64,000 nucleotides of DNA from Paractinoplanes aksuensis (GCF_024137025.1 NZ_JAMYJR010000038.1:62001-126000), one strand, 5' to 3'; positions 9,001-15,406 are shown, counted from the first letter of the stretch. Numbers and translations: made by a program. The notes: generated from the letters alone by a model not told the origin.

Positions 9001-10238
9001 CCGCCGGCGGTGGGCCGGCCCTCCGCGCCGGCTGCGGCCGGACTACCCGCGCCCGCACCCGCGCCGGCTCCCGCGCCAGGCTCTGTGTCGGCGGCTGCGC
9101 CCTTGCCTGCATTTGCGCTGGGGTCGGCGCCGGGTTCGGTCAGTGTGTTGTTTTTGCCGCCGTTGTTGTCTTTGCCGGTGGGGGTCTTTTCGGGGACTTC
9201 GACCAGGAGCAGGGGAGCGCCGACGCCCATGCCGGTGAGGAAGGCGGAGGAGAGGGTGGCGCCGGCGTTGAAGCCGCCGCCGCCGATCAGGGACATGGTG
9301 GTGCCTTCGCCGAGGGTTTCGATGATGGCTTGGACGAGGGTTCGGACGGTCAGGCGGTTGAAGTTGTTGGTGTGTTCTTTCTTGAAGATGTAGTCGGAGA
9401 TTTTCCGTCCGGCGGTGACGCGGATGGCGGTGCGGCCGGCTTTGTTGTAGACGGTGATGAAGGCGGAGGTGGCGGCGCCGAACGCGGCGGACATGAAGAT
9501 TTGCAGTTCGTCGAGGTTGCCGCGTTTGCCTTCGAAGACCTGGATCATTTGGGCGGCGCCGTCCTGGCTGCCTTCTTCGACGGCTTCCTGCGCGCCTTCC
9601 TTGGCCAGTTCCCAGCCCAGGTATCGGAATTTCTCGGGTGTCGTCAGGTCCGAGAATTTCTTCCGGGCGGCCTTCTCGCCGGCTTCGGGGACGCCGCGGG
9701 TGACGGTGACGCCGGTCAGGGTGCGGGTGATGTTGTCGTTGAGTGCGTGCAGGCGTGTGGTCAGGGCGCCGCGTAGTTCGTCGAGGGTTTCTTTGATGGC
9801 TTTGCGTCCGGCGGCGATGATGGCGGGGGCGGCGGCGGCGCCGAACCCGGTGAGCATGGCTTTGAAGATTTCCAGGACGGTCCAGAACGCGACGATCAGC
9901 ACGACGTACTGGGCGGCTTCGGTGTCCAGGGCGAAGCCGTCGGCGGCGCCGGCCAGGGACGTGGTGATCTCGCTGACCGTGGGCAGGTCCCGGGTGATGG
10001 TGCTGGCGTATTCGTCGAAGGCGTCGCCGGCGTTACCGCTGAGGACCTGCGGCACGCGCCGGCTCAATGCGGCGGTCCCGTCGACTTGCTGGCTCACCAT
10101 GGTCGCGGTGTTGATCAGGTCAGCCACCATCGCCCGGACCTGGGGGATGTCAGCCTTGGGCAGTTGCTCGCCCACGGTGTAGAGGACCGCGTCGTACACC
10201 CACTGGTAGTTGGGGTCCTCGATATGAATGTCGACCAC
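1..10238 (-). CDS. Giant modular T7SS-linked effector/toxin-like protein, 3' end outside window
   Basis: Reading the reverse strand from GTG at 10238 (GGCAGG 7 bases upstream), the frame stays open for 3412 codons and leaves the window without a stop. Residues 1-170 look like the WXG100-like helical N-terminus of actinobacterial T7SS toxins, with hydrophobic stretches near 112-145 and 315-345. About 353-773 is Ala/Ser/Thr/Gly low complexity; 774-893 and 1103-1440 are predicted helical; 893-1100 is Pro-rich. An OTU-like domain covers about 1490-1800 (DGYC, Cys1498; GEAFL 1738; His1793). A Tox-PL-like papain fold covers 2070-2205 (NC, Cys2092; HAFN, His2173; Asp2188, Gln2190). A papain-like segment without cysteine lies at 2460-2615 (His2569, Asp2585). 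A second OTU-like domain covers 2715-2965 (DGYC, Cys2727; GEAFL 2903; DHYELL, His2955). The basic stretch 2350-2480 holds two short repeats ending VQPRP. Export through the adjacent T7SS and action on a target cell are inferred. Any C-terminal toxin tip and immunity gene lie outside. Confidence 0.85.
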   Translation of the reverse strand, partial: MVDIHIEDPNYQWVYDAVLYTVGEQLPKADIPQVRAMVADLINTATMVSQQVDGTAALSRRVPQVLSGNAGDAFDEYASTITRDLPTVSEITTSLAGAADGFALDTEAAQYVVLIVAFWTVLEIFKAMLTGFGAAAAPAIIAAGRKAIKETLDELRGALTTRLHALNDNITRTLTGVTVTRGVPEAGEKAARKKFSDLTTPEKFRYLGWELAKEGAQEAVEEGSQDGAAQMIQVFEGKRGNLDELQIFMSAAFGAATSAFITVYNKAGRTAIRVTAGRKISDYIFKKEHTNNFNRLTVRTLVQAIIETLGEGTTMSLIGGGGFNAGATLSSAFLTGMGVGAPLLLVEVPEKTPTGKDNNGGKNNTLTEPGADPSANAGKGAAADTEPGAGAGAGAGAGSPAAAGAEGRPTAGGTSATGDRGATGGAATDGAPQSAATNSNANPATVVDAPTSANPATSSGSGSNNSAPNGGAATGTAPAISNSGNPATTGSSLTNAAAATIGNPSATPTTAASPPAGLGAAGGTSTTGDTSSPSGVSTTGGSPAASGNAASSSTTSSSTTSSFTASSSVAAGTSAANGKISEGSGSTTTTASPATLAAAGGMSSSIDAPSSPDQSPGLSGMDIATSTPAVAAAATPSASATPSAAVSGTSAPSSGTTASGSPSATASTSTKQPVDSASANSTPAEAGLAGLAGLQSVLVPAPAATTINTATDASVTPPTTPDLVAHEVRPAQHGAGTTETGTRLPTGQAVASPPPPTDKRPEKSKTAGAGLATDHRDQLDRAKREFTRLGKQRDTDPQKTPERRDPFERAIIEARALVGRHGVRLPIVMRHGEADPRFDGSDAGWTLTAILADYLTTPGNDKAGADTLAAQLITQYQIERDTRAGLLGGMAPKPAPRVPGPRTRTPSRPDPAGRPPQHQADPPPVPTAQPQKRNPLPQPPIGRAASTPPPPVTTAASTPQPPRTRAPLPQPPATIPPPPARRPRNPLPAPSAQTASGVANPSTPASSSSRTAQAASPAPTSKLPPVPVQPAPIAPARQSPVAPSASPSGPAPQAPPSVPAQRPMPPAESEESGSRPSTRRPAVQPEQAAAGTAQPGHRRPRRPITNWTRELNDLPADEVDNYRAQARWFADQHSPNHLDPVPSEWQARRLYDEHLDELAYTYAAGFDETARHAVLQDQEQKVWLRELLQNKTIERFLENYVPEPGRATLGVVDAQRSATVGRIRLALDLYAPDSTRRGPEERLSALLLVLKQEKNDLANNLTGLELHDPLATYATYLDDTVRILEDKATEKGLRVEHGSRLDEDQQKQVADLARQLRSEKSAMLTWAPGDGGLERLFEQVQTDLDLILFPSHTPESGTRIREQLSGRLTALTRQLGTLQAKLEVVRQPAAEPVSSASRAAQADFSANESGKAAQRNRRQGRVRRLSRTITALQQTLAKPRGEGKPRLEPRKPQDDAGRRAPQQQPAPPPQPPTVTQTAPAESGREATRTGRVPADGYCQMYSTIGYNPTLIHDKLSTGNWADQDILEWLQDTARVRADLQASAELGSLGQRPADDLPFRAAEAFRQFVIDTLDQYQDNPAALPADIVKLYRLNGIVNERVPDPGHLRATMRDAGIDKVTMASQVPHGWLRERYVEKRVSDLIAQNPGIDAGAARREAESKFAVKPGDYEVSPEQYQNHVKMFNYIAPDGLDLEDAPVDNLQQMLSNHYFNDPPVTAGEFREIREALDGWSYKYYDRVGEAFLGLISFALSTPIKVENDNGKGERIEAFTFNGGRKDLSAAQHDTIRLEARHLHYAYVLSPDDPAARNPQPPHAPEKTNAQGDSADAASPLTGNPRRRPPLPPENESDHRPSAISAAGTAGMEAGRQNSRGNRYDSHERGTTATSRPLPAPTTGPANAAPPHSPPTGNPSSSELAIHSLTPPPASSSPGNPSSASATSTTSRSGSGTAQRNRRPLPTPQSSHGREGTGAPTRDDSDPSGASVNPRPAPKPHWLYDSTTFTEEPPTDPQNPRDRQNLTSTGYAPDGQIIARRDLRARQLPLPPRTDSSQGRGNTGSSGPGRPITSWLPDDEAARTAYPALSVVNSETGDSTTNCVMTAIAMDLSLAEATTFTAPADPPRPERWLANYQQSMLTTQEGEQPPLYSTTLDAVTHAMNSAEPGARGIMLARRGNTTSHAFNVYRHHNGVDFLDSQRQGLAVEPGDITEWVFIPLSAGIPAPQNAHSLHPEDLDPSDTAGTATDETPSDLHQLSRLVNPADTAGDAWDVPADKLPPSRLDDAARREVVSTGRPASLPSLSIRSESGRVERPRRTNIHREQLRQNRIHRTVDHANGSDQPDGSAQSPQSTPARRAARPSWSRPSRPGWLRLSYLKLVVQPRPEITPGASGRDAAPVGRRSGKAAWRSWSRLKMIVQPRPGAAPRPHVRVVDIVRRPPSRRRWVRWLLRHEKTTRVDVTVTTEIVDYQRDTLPNSLSHKALGRLIYLATEASHRLNPEDADREGRTSEDFAGVLLSDARRGLFPGGLAAIDSTTDPHDDQGHGWPTQSLADIEEQLRAAGPGTTAFIRRDVLGFEPHAYLLYVTADSQISYADLHDQSQVGIRPRVSLELTGGLKVRLVNQRGQIITTTAHDPAPTAAQPTGPLPWTGSWGPVLPAREQMKSELNRLETLEPERHRTLIAGAAQRNPSTTDNATTIAYVLHRHGNSAATDVANWLDSGALPSMNGPVRVPGDGYCQLYSIIGAGSENLLELTRKSPEELEELQKAAEPPEHGTAEEVEESRDLRAREARKILREYTALNDWLSDPAKVRADLDYYATTSVRDRHGLLPADTYPRKVATILLDKTLDYLESHADPGTFPAEVLLPYRVHKALDEDAPLDIDGARAEPVTMREFGELKAAAANWHESWSSNIGEAFLPLLAAALDLNIGVRGANVNASTGPTYAAPQNFGHPDNPRIEVARHADHYELLPDPAPVARPDSNTEAPLSPWTSSTGVQTFMSTAGYDSTGRIDVKPARNKRPEFKPAGPTAAESAVIESTETDGPLMRAVREDPTFKKFLGENHLAETGFSRPLQSGLAANHRNDEDQFVGLYGVLAAARDDASDNSRLTEVADAVAAISPQLASAGLMDLPFADLHDNELADLLVGSIDRLSRTPSPSAVENEAIQVLGRSLDALTQAHLPSLSEHTRIAELSHLSAALDRTSEFVEANAETGLSRLSEPIDRVRKTLPRPVALLADRAQVAPWAEPEPLVTDTPVPSQSHSFGHRTTLGRALARMRNMFHKAAVPTPATLIPAENAALDTFHRWYGKQPQRDNPEDPTNKLLNNAISIVKNSDITVTTTDNPHTNPSSNSYAVPANRDDVGDESPEARTPADETSAPADRARARLALEVPNSPRSRPAPRSHTDLARIADEVLREAADFDDC

Positions 10239-10281
10239 GGTGAAGCCTGCCGTTCAGCTGCGGAAAAAAGGGCTCGCTGGA

Positions 10282-10698
10282 TCAGCGATGAGGTCGTTCA
10301 ATTCCGAACATGTCGCGCAGTTCGGCCGGCAGTGACGCCGCATCGGGCATGTAGGTCTCCGAGGCCGTGGCCCCGCGCATCAGCGTGGCCGCGTCGGCAC
10401 CCTCGGGCATCAGCGGCTGCAGGATCTCGGCCGAGCGCGTCAAGGCTTTCTCCTTGGCCTCGGCGTAGGTGGTCATCAGCGCCGTGCTGAGTTCCCCGGG
10501 GGTCATCCGGCGGAACGCGCTGGTCGGGAACTGGATACCGGTCAGCGTCCCGTTCTGCCCGACCGTGACCGACACCTCACGCCGCGGCGAGGTCGCCGTC
10601 TCCGAGACCTCCCGCATCTTCTCCTGAGCCTCGTTCAAGCTGCTGCGCTGGCGCTCGAATTCGGCGAACAGTCCTTCCACACGCGCGCTGAGATCCAT
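10282..10698 (-). CDS. YbaB/EbfC-family protein next to the giant gene
   Basis: This 138-residue protein has the YbaB pattern: a charged N-terminal helix (residues 1-40), a short beta segment (REVSVTVGQNGTLTGIQF, about 40-57), then helices with MTPGELSTALMTTYAEAKEK. YbaB-like proteins bind DNA or act as partners, and they recur in actinobacterial T7SS loci (EspL of ESX-1 belongs here). GGAAGGGAGG lies just before the ATG, a near-ideal ribosome binding site. The stop is 43 bases upstream of the giant gene's GTG on the same strand, so the two are probably cotranscribed. This suggests a chaperone or regulatory role for the giant protein (inference). The 236-bp region to the divergent P450 should hold promoters for both directions. 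Confidence 0.8.
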   Translation of the reverse strand: MDLSARVEGLFAEFERQRSSLNEAQEKMREVSETATSPRREVSVTVGQNGTLTGIQFPTSAFRRMTPGELSTALMTTYAEAKEKALTRSAEILQPLMPEGADAATLMRGATASETYMPDAASLPAELRDMFGIERPHR

Positions 10699-10934
10699 GT
10701 CGCGCCTCCCTTCCTCGAACCGCCAAGTGAATGTCGGCCCGGGCCGGTCCGGAAGGGGCGAAACCAGCTACGGAACGGTCGTGCAGCAGGTCTTCACGAC
10801 AGTTCGTCTGCGAGACGGTCGATGGTGACGACGACCACATGAACCGGGCCACGCCCCTCCACTGTGGTGAACCAGAGGCGGCTGATCCCGTCCTGAGCGG
10901 TAGACCCTGAGCACAGAGAAAGCGGGAACCGCGA

Positions 10935-12146
10935 ATGCCGGTGGAATCGAAGTACGACCTGGATTCCGACGACTACTTCAGTGATCCGTACCCGACCTAC
11001 GACCGGATGCGGATGCACGATCCGGTCTTCTTCGACGAGACCAAGGGCTTGTGGTACGTCACCCGCCACGCCGACGTGACGGCACTCGCTCGCCATCCGG
11101 GCACCTCGGTGAACCGCGTCGAGGCCTTCTTCACCGGGGTGTCCCCGGAGCTGGCCGACCGGGTCGCGGTCGTGCGGCGGTTCTTCTTCGACTGGCTGGT
11201 CTTCCTCGACCCGCCCCAGCACACCCGGCTGCGCCGCCTGCTGATGACGGCCCTCTCGCCGGCGGCGGTGGCCAGTCTGACGCCGGACCTGACCAGGATC
11301 GTCGACGACACCCTGGACGGTCTGGCCGACCGTGCGACCTTCGATGTCGTCAACGAGTACGGCGTTCCGGTCACCCTGCGGCTGATCGCGCGCATGATCG
11401 GTATTCCGGACTCCGACATCGGTTCGTTCAAGGCCTTGGCGGACGCGGCCATCAAGCCGCTGACCTGGACCGGGGATCCCGACGGCAATGTCATCGCCGC
11501 CTACGACGGCGTCGTCGGCCTGGAAGCGTTCTTTCGTGGCTTGATCCAGGAACGCCGCCGACGGCCCGCCGACGATCTGCTGACCCAGCTCACCCGGGCC
11601 GGTGACGACGACCCGGCGATGACCGACCAGGAAATCATCTCGACCTGCGCCATGCTGCTGGTCGCCGGGCACGAGACCAGCGCCAACCTCGTCGGTACGG
11701 GCGTGCTCGCGCTGCTGCGTCATCCGGACCAGCTCGGGCTGCTGCGTGACGACCCGGCGCTCATCGTGTCGGCGGTCGAGGAGTTCCTGCGGTACGACGG
11801 GTCGGGCGGTGGCCTGGGACGGATCGCGACCGAGCCGATCGAGCTCAGCGGTGGTCGGATCCCGGCCGGCCAGCTGGCGTTCGGCCTGACCCATGCCGCG
11901 AACCACGATCCGGCGGTGTTCGCGGACCCGGATCGCCTCGACATCCGGCGGGCGAACAACCGGCACCTGGGTCTCGGTCACGGCCTGCATATGTGTCTCG
12001 GCGCGCACCTGGCCCGCCTGGAGACCCGGACAGCGGTCGGCGCCCTGTTGCGCCGCCGACCGGACATCACCCTGGTCACCGAGAAGCCCCGGTGGATCAG
12101 GAGCCTGTCCCATCGGGGGGTTCACGAACTGGTGGTTGCCGGATGA
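10935..12146 (+). CDS. Cytochrome P450
   Basis: This is a complete 403-residue bacterial class I P450, the usual length. Visible motifs are the I-helix oxygen-binding AGHETS, the K-helix ExxR within EEFLRYDG, and the heme loop LGLGHGLHMCLGAHLAR with Cys354 as thiolate ligand. The usual leading Phe of the heme loop is Leu. It should be a cytosolic monooxygenase relying on ferredoxin and ferredoxin reductase, neither of which is encoded nearby. Its TGA overlaps the ATG of the amidohydrolase (ATGA), so the two are translationally coupled and probably act on the same small molecule. The substrate cannot be read from the sequence. The pair sits between the giant effector gene and the T7SS operon; whether that is functional or accidental is unknown. 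Confidence 0.95.
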   Translation: MPVESKYDLDSDDYFSDPYPTYDRMRMHDPVFFDETKGLWYVTRHADVTALARHPGTSVNRVEAFFTGVSPELADRVAVVRRFFFDWLVFLDPPQHTRLRRLLMTALSPAAVASLTPDLTRIVDDTLDGLADRATFDVVNEYGVPVTLRLIARMIGIPDSDIGSFKALADAAIKPLTWTGDPDGNVIAAYDGVVGLEAFFRGLIQERRRRPADDLLTQLTRAGDDDPAMTDQEIISTCAMLLVAGHETSANLVGTGVLALLRHPDQLGLLRDDPALIVSAVEEFLRYDGSGGGLGRIATEPIELSGGRIPAGQLAFGLTHAANHDPAVFADPDRLDIRRANNRHLGLGHGLHMCLGAHLARLETRTAVGALLRRRPDITLVTEKPRWIRSLSHRGVHELVVAG

Positions 12147-13435
12147 GCCGCTCGCCGGAGGCCAGGGATGACGGGATCGCCATCAGGGCCGGTGGACTCT
12201 TCGACGGCCGGACCGGTCACCCGGGTGCCGTCACGGTTGTCGCCCGCTACGGAATCCTCACGGAGGTGACCGACGTGGATCGGGTCGGTGATCTTCCGCT
12301 GCTCGACTTCGGACCCGGCTCGTGGTTGCTGCCTGGTCTTATCGATACCCACGTCCACCTGGTGTTCGACGGCAGCGCGGACCCCGTGACCGCCCTGGCT
12401 GGCCGTGACGACGACGAGGTTCTGGAGCGGATGCGTGAGGCCGCCGCGGCACACCTGGACGCCGGGGTAACCAGCGTGCGGGACCTGGGTGACCGGGGTT
12501 TCCTGTCGACCCGGCTGGCCGGACAGACCCGGTCGGACCTGGCGGCCGGACCTCACATCGTGGCGTCCGGACCGCCGATCACCACCCCGGGAGGACACTG
12601 CCACTTCCTCGGGGGCGCGGTGGACGGGGTCGAAGGGCTGCGGGCGGCGGTCCGCGAACGGGCAGCGCGCGGTTGTGACGTCGTCAAGGTCATGGTGAGC
12701 GGCGGCAACCTGACGCCCGGCTCGGATCCGGCGTTGTCGCAGTTCACCCGGTCCGAGCTCGAGGTCGTCGTGGAGGAGGCCGGCCGGCTCGGCCTGAAGG
12801 TGGCCGCCCACACCCACGGGGCCGACGCTGTCGCCGATGCCGTACGAGCGGGGGTCTTCAGCATCGAGCACGTCACCTTCGTCACGTCGGACGGCTCGGC
12901 TCCGCCGGATGACCTGCTCGACGAGGTGGCGGCGAGCGGTGTCATGGTCAGTGCCTCCCTCGGGCTGCGCCCCGAACTGTGGGCTCAGGTACCGCCATCG
13001 GACCGGGCCATGGTCGAGCACTGGTTCGAGCTCAACGGCGAGCTCTCCCGGCGGGGTGCCCGCATGGTGGTGGGCAGCGACGCCGGCATCGCACCGTTCA
13101 AGCCCCACGGCGTCCTGCCGTACGCGGCCGGCCAGCTGGTCCATCAACTCGGATTCACGCCGGCGGAGGCTTTGACCGCCATCACGGCCCGTGCGGCCGA
13201 GGCGTGCGGACTGGCCAGTCACAAGGGCTCGGTCCGCCGGGGGCTGGACGCCGACCTGGTGGTCGTGGACGGGGATCCGCTCACTGATCCGGCTGCTTTG
13301 CTCGACCTCCGGGCGGTCTTCCGCGGCGGCAAGCTCGTCCGGTCGGTGCGGGGCCCGCACGTCGGAGCGACCGCTTCGACGCACCCATGGCCCCGTCCAC
13401 CCCGGGACGGCGCCCGGGGTGGACGGTCCCGGTGA
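12143..13435 (+). CDS. Metal-dependent amidohydrolase (imidazolonepropionase-like)
   Basis: The frame is open upstream, but the ATG at 12143, overlapping the P450 stop, is the sensible start and gives 430 residues. The amidohydrolase TIM-barrel motifs are in order: DTHVHL (residues 68-73, metal-binding His70 and His72), a lysine in VVKVMVSGG, AAHTHG, SIEH and GSDAG (catalytic Asp313). The N- and C-terminal ends (RAGGLFDG, and DADLVVVDGDPL) form the small beta-sandwich of the family. Members hydrolyse cyclic amides, imidazolones or dipeptide-like substrates. Coupling to the P450 suggests a two-step modification or degradation route. Nested hairpins cover its stop codon (see 13395-13461). Confidence 0.9.
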   Translation: MSRSPEARDDGIAIRAGGLFDGRTGHPGAVTVVARYGILTEVTDVDRVGDLPLLDFGPGSWLLPGLIDTHVHLVFDGSADPVTALAGRDDDEVLERMREAAAAHLDAGVTSVRDLGDRGFLSTRLAGQTRSDLAAGPHIVASGPPITTPGGHCHFLGGAVDGVEGLRAAVRERAARGCDVVKVMVSGGNLTPGSDPALSQFTRSELEVVVEEAGRLGLKVAAHTHGADAVADAVRAGVFSIEHVTFVTSDGSAPPDDLLDEVAASGVMVSASLGLRPELWAQVPPSDRAMVEHWFELNGELSRRGARMVVGSDAGIAPFKPHGVLPYAAGQLVHQLGFTPAEALTAITARAAEACGLASHKGSVRRGLDADLVVVDGDPLTDPAALLDLRAVFRGGKLVRSVRGPHVGATASTHPWPRPPRDGARGGRSR

Positions 13436-13461
13436 TCAACCCCGATCGACCGGGACCGTCC
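13395..13461 (+). terminator. Two overlapping hairpins at the end of the P450-amidohydrolase operon
   Basis: Hairpin 1 pairs 13395-13406 with 13413-13424 (12 perfect bp, 6-nt loop). Hairpin 2 pairs 13421-13433 with 13449-13461 (13 perfect bp, 15-nt loop). They share 13421-13424, so both cannot form completely together. They straddle the TGA at 13433-13435. No T-run follows, which is common for actinomycete terminators. Confidence 0.65.
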
Positions 13462-13776
13462 GTCGGCGGCCGGGCCGTCGCTCGGGGGCGCGCCGGCTTG
13501 CCACCTCAACCTGGAAGACGGCCCGGGAAGCCTGAGGTTCACGGTTTGAACTCGGCCGTCGCAGCTACGTCGGTAGGGGAGGAAGACGTGGACCGGCTGG
13601 GAGGGTCGTCGTAGGGACGGATGCGGTCGAACCCGCTCGCCGTGCAATCCGGCAGGACGCTCGTGCAGTGCTCGCACCTGACATTGGCGGCAACGGCGCG
13701 ACCACCCAAACTTGCGCTGCGATCGCCGACCGGCGGCGATTCGGCCCACATCCGTACAGTCTGAAGGGATAGGACA
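13462..13776. promoter_or_regulatory. Gene-free region upstream of the T7SS operon
   Basis: No convincing coding frame lies between the hairpins and the first WXG100 gene. The T7SS operon promoter should be here, but no strong -35/-10 pair stands out. The stretch AAGGGATAGGA just before the GTG at 13777 can serve as ribosome binding site. Confidence 0.4.
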
Positions 13777-14109
13777 GTGGCAACGCAGAATCTGGCCACC
13801 GCGATCGACGGCATGCGAAAAGCGGCCGAGGCGTTCGAGGGAACGAACAGTGGCTTCCGGGCCGTCAACGCGAACATCGACGGCGCCGTTGCTCAGTTGG
13901 GTGTCTCGTGGACGGGCGAGGCGTCACGGAAGTTCCAGGATGCCATGGCGCAGTGGGACCAGCAGTTCGAAAGCGTGATTCGTGATCTGGACGTACTGCG
14001 CGACAACATGCTTGCTTCCATGAACCAGTACAGCACCGGTGGAGCGTCGGCCGTGGACATTGTGGGCGGCCTGAACAATGCCGTTTCCGGTGGCATTCCG
14101 GGAATCTGA
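13777..14109 (+). CDS. WXG100 family protein (EsxA/EsxB-like), first of pair
   Basis: This 110-residue protein starts at GTG. The WXG motif is SWTGEAS near residue 47, in the turn between two amphipathic helices. Length and pattern fit the ESAT-6/CFP-10 superfamily, which forms helical-hairpin dimers exported by T7SS. The C-terminal 20 residues are Gly/Ser-rich and flexible. It is followed 29 bases later by a second small WXG100-like gene, the standard arrangement for a heterodimer, and it opens the ten-gene T7SS operon. A classical C-terminal YxxxD/E export signal is not obvious here. Secreted partner of the adjacent EccC motor is the likely role. Confidence 0.92.
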   Translation: MATQNLATAIDGMRKAAEAFEGTNSGFRAVNANIDGAVAQLGVSWTGEASRKFQDAMAQWDQQFESVIRDLDVLRDNMLASMNQYSTGGASAVDIVGGLNNAVSGGIPGI

Positions 14110-14138
14110 GACACCGCCCGTACAGAAAGGAAATTCTC

Positions 14139-14435
14139 ATGTCTGACTTCACGGTCAATTTCCCCGCGGCGCTGGCTGTTCTCGAGGAGGTTCGGGGCGC
14201 TAATAAGCGGATCACGGATGACCTCGCAGCCATGGACCCCCAGGTCCTCGGCGCTCTGGCCGGCTGGGAGAGCGAGGATGCGAGGGCTGCCTATGACGTG
14301 GCCAAGGATCGCTGGGCGGCCACCGCGGTGAGAATGAGCGAGATTCTGAATCACGCCACCAACACCCTGAACCAGGTCATCGAGCAGTACGGCATCACCG
14401 ACAAGGGTGCTGCCAGGGCGTTCGGGAGCAACTGA
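14139..14435 (+). CDS. WXG100-like protein with WxS variant, second of pair
   Basis: This 98-residue helical-hairpin protein sits right after the first WXG100 gene, with AGAAAGGAAA as ribosome binding site. The turn motif reads GWESED, so the usual glycine of WxG is serine. The remainder (VLEEVRGANKRI ... RMSEILNHATNTLNQVI) is the expected long amphipathic helix pair. The C-terminal end YGITDKGAARAFGSN carries no clear YxxxD/E. It probably pairs with the preceding protein. A strong hairpin follows its stop, separating this pair from the rest of the operon. Confidence 0.9.
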   Translation: MSDFTVNFPAALAVLEEVRGANKRITDDLAAMDPQVLGALAGWESEDARAAYDVAKDRWAATAVRMSEILNHATNTLNQVIEQYGITDKGAARAFGSN

Positions 14436-14450
14436 GCAGAATGCTGCCAC

Positions 14451-14475
14451 GGCCGCCTGGGAACGCCAGGCGGCC
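14451..14475 (+). terminator. Hairpin after the WXG100 pair (attenuator or processing site)
   Basis: A perfect 10-bp stem (14451-14460 with 14466-14475) carries a 5-nt loop, GAACG. A second short hairpin (14515-14520 with 14524-14529) follows before the next gene. No T-run is present. Partial termination or mRNA protection here would give more WXG100 product than downstream membrane components (inference). Confidence 0.6.
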
Positions 14476-14560
14476 GGGCGGTGGAGGCCGCCACCGTTCT
14501 GACTGACGAGAGCTCCCCCGAAACGGGGGTCACTTACCACTGCATGACGGGATTCAAGCC

Positions 14561-15352
14561 ATGACTGTCGATACGAGTGTCCCGAGTGTCGCCGCCGCCG
14601 ATTCCATCGGTCTTCTCAATGAGTACAGCACCGCCCACAACGTTCCCCCCGAATGGCTTCGGGCCGTGCTGACCAAGATGAGTGAGGACCACCGAACCTC
14701 CCAGATCGATCGGGAAACCGACGAGTTGCAGGGCCACTACACGCCGGACGAGATGGCGGCTTGGCAGTGGTACCGGAGCGAGACCGCCGGCGACGCCTGG
14801 CAAAGAAACGTGGTTGAGCACGAGAGCGAGGGGATCAAGTCGCCGGACGCGTTCGATCCGGACAAGGAGTACCTCGTCGCCCCGTCGCAGAACATGGACG
14901 TACCGGAATTCAAACTCTTTCGGGGTGACGACAAGGCGAAACTGGGCTCGGTGTCAGTCAGCACCGCGGCCCTCGATCATTTCGTCGGGGTCCTGCAAAC
15001 CCTTGCTCCGGACGGTGCCGGCATTCTGACGGACGCGAAGGGAACGTTGCAGAAGATCGACCCGCGGCCGGGTGGATTTGCCATTGCATACGTCGCTCGT
15101 GAGCTTCTCGTGGGTGCGCCGGACGGTGGCACCGGTCTGGCCGGGGAGACGATGGTGATGCTGGACAAACTCCAGACCTTCCTCTCCGAATTCGCCCGGG
15201 ACCTCAAGTCGGTGTCGAAGGAGTACTCCGACGCCGAGGAGCTCAACAGCCTTTCCGCCGACAACTTCAAGAAACTCACCGGCGGCAGCGAAGGCAGGTT
15301 GAGCATGCTCGGCGACGTCGGCGACAAGGAAGCCGCCGTTTCCGACGGCTGA
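14561..15352 (+). CDS. T7SS-operon helical protein of unknown family
   Basis: I do not recognise a named family for this 263-residue protein. It has no signal peptide or membrane segment. The N-terminal 90 residues are acidic and Trp-rich (EMAAWQWYRSET). A central part contains VSVSTAALDHFVGVLQTLAP, and the C-terminal third is a helical hairpin (LDKLQTFLSEFARDLKSVSK) similar in style to EspC/PE-type T7SS substrates. Position between the WXG100 pair and the PPE-like gene, on the same strand with 54 bases to the next start, makes it a probable T7SS substrate or substrate chaperone. Function is inferred from context only. Confidence 0.7.
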   Translation: MTVDTSVPSVAAADSIGLLNEYSTAHNVPPEWLRAVLTKMSEDHRTSQIDRETDELQGHYTPDEMAAWQWYRSETAGDAWQRNVVEHESEGIKSPDAFDPDKEYLVAPSQNMDVPEFKLFRGDDKAKLGSVSVSTAALDHFVGVLQTLAPDGAGILTDAKGTLQKIDPRPGGFAIAYVARELLVGAPDGGTGLAGETMVMLDKLQTFLSEFARDLKSVSKEYSDAEELNSLSADNFKKLTGGSEGRLSMLGDVGDKEAAVSDG

Positions 15353-15406
15353 TCAGGCGGCCCTCTCCGCCCTCGACCACATTCCGATTCTTCCCGAGGT
15401 TAGGTC

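Noticed and set aside
63..9776. Many plus-strand open frames of 60-356 codons over the first 9.8 kb (for example 2154-3224, 5361-6344, 8434-8943)
   Set aside because: All are antisense to the continuous reverse-strand giant gene; their products are biased Arg/Gly/Val shadows without family motifs, while the reverse frame shows clear domains.
10794..12125. Reverse open frame of 443 codons opposite the P450 gene
   Set aside because: Antisense shadow of a gene with all P450 motifs; composition is typical of a GC-rich complementary frame.
11993..12142. N-terminal extension of the amidohydrolase inside the P450 gene
   Set aside because: Lies over the P450 heme-binding region; ATG 12143 gives the normal family N-terminus.
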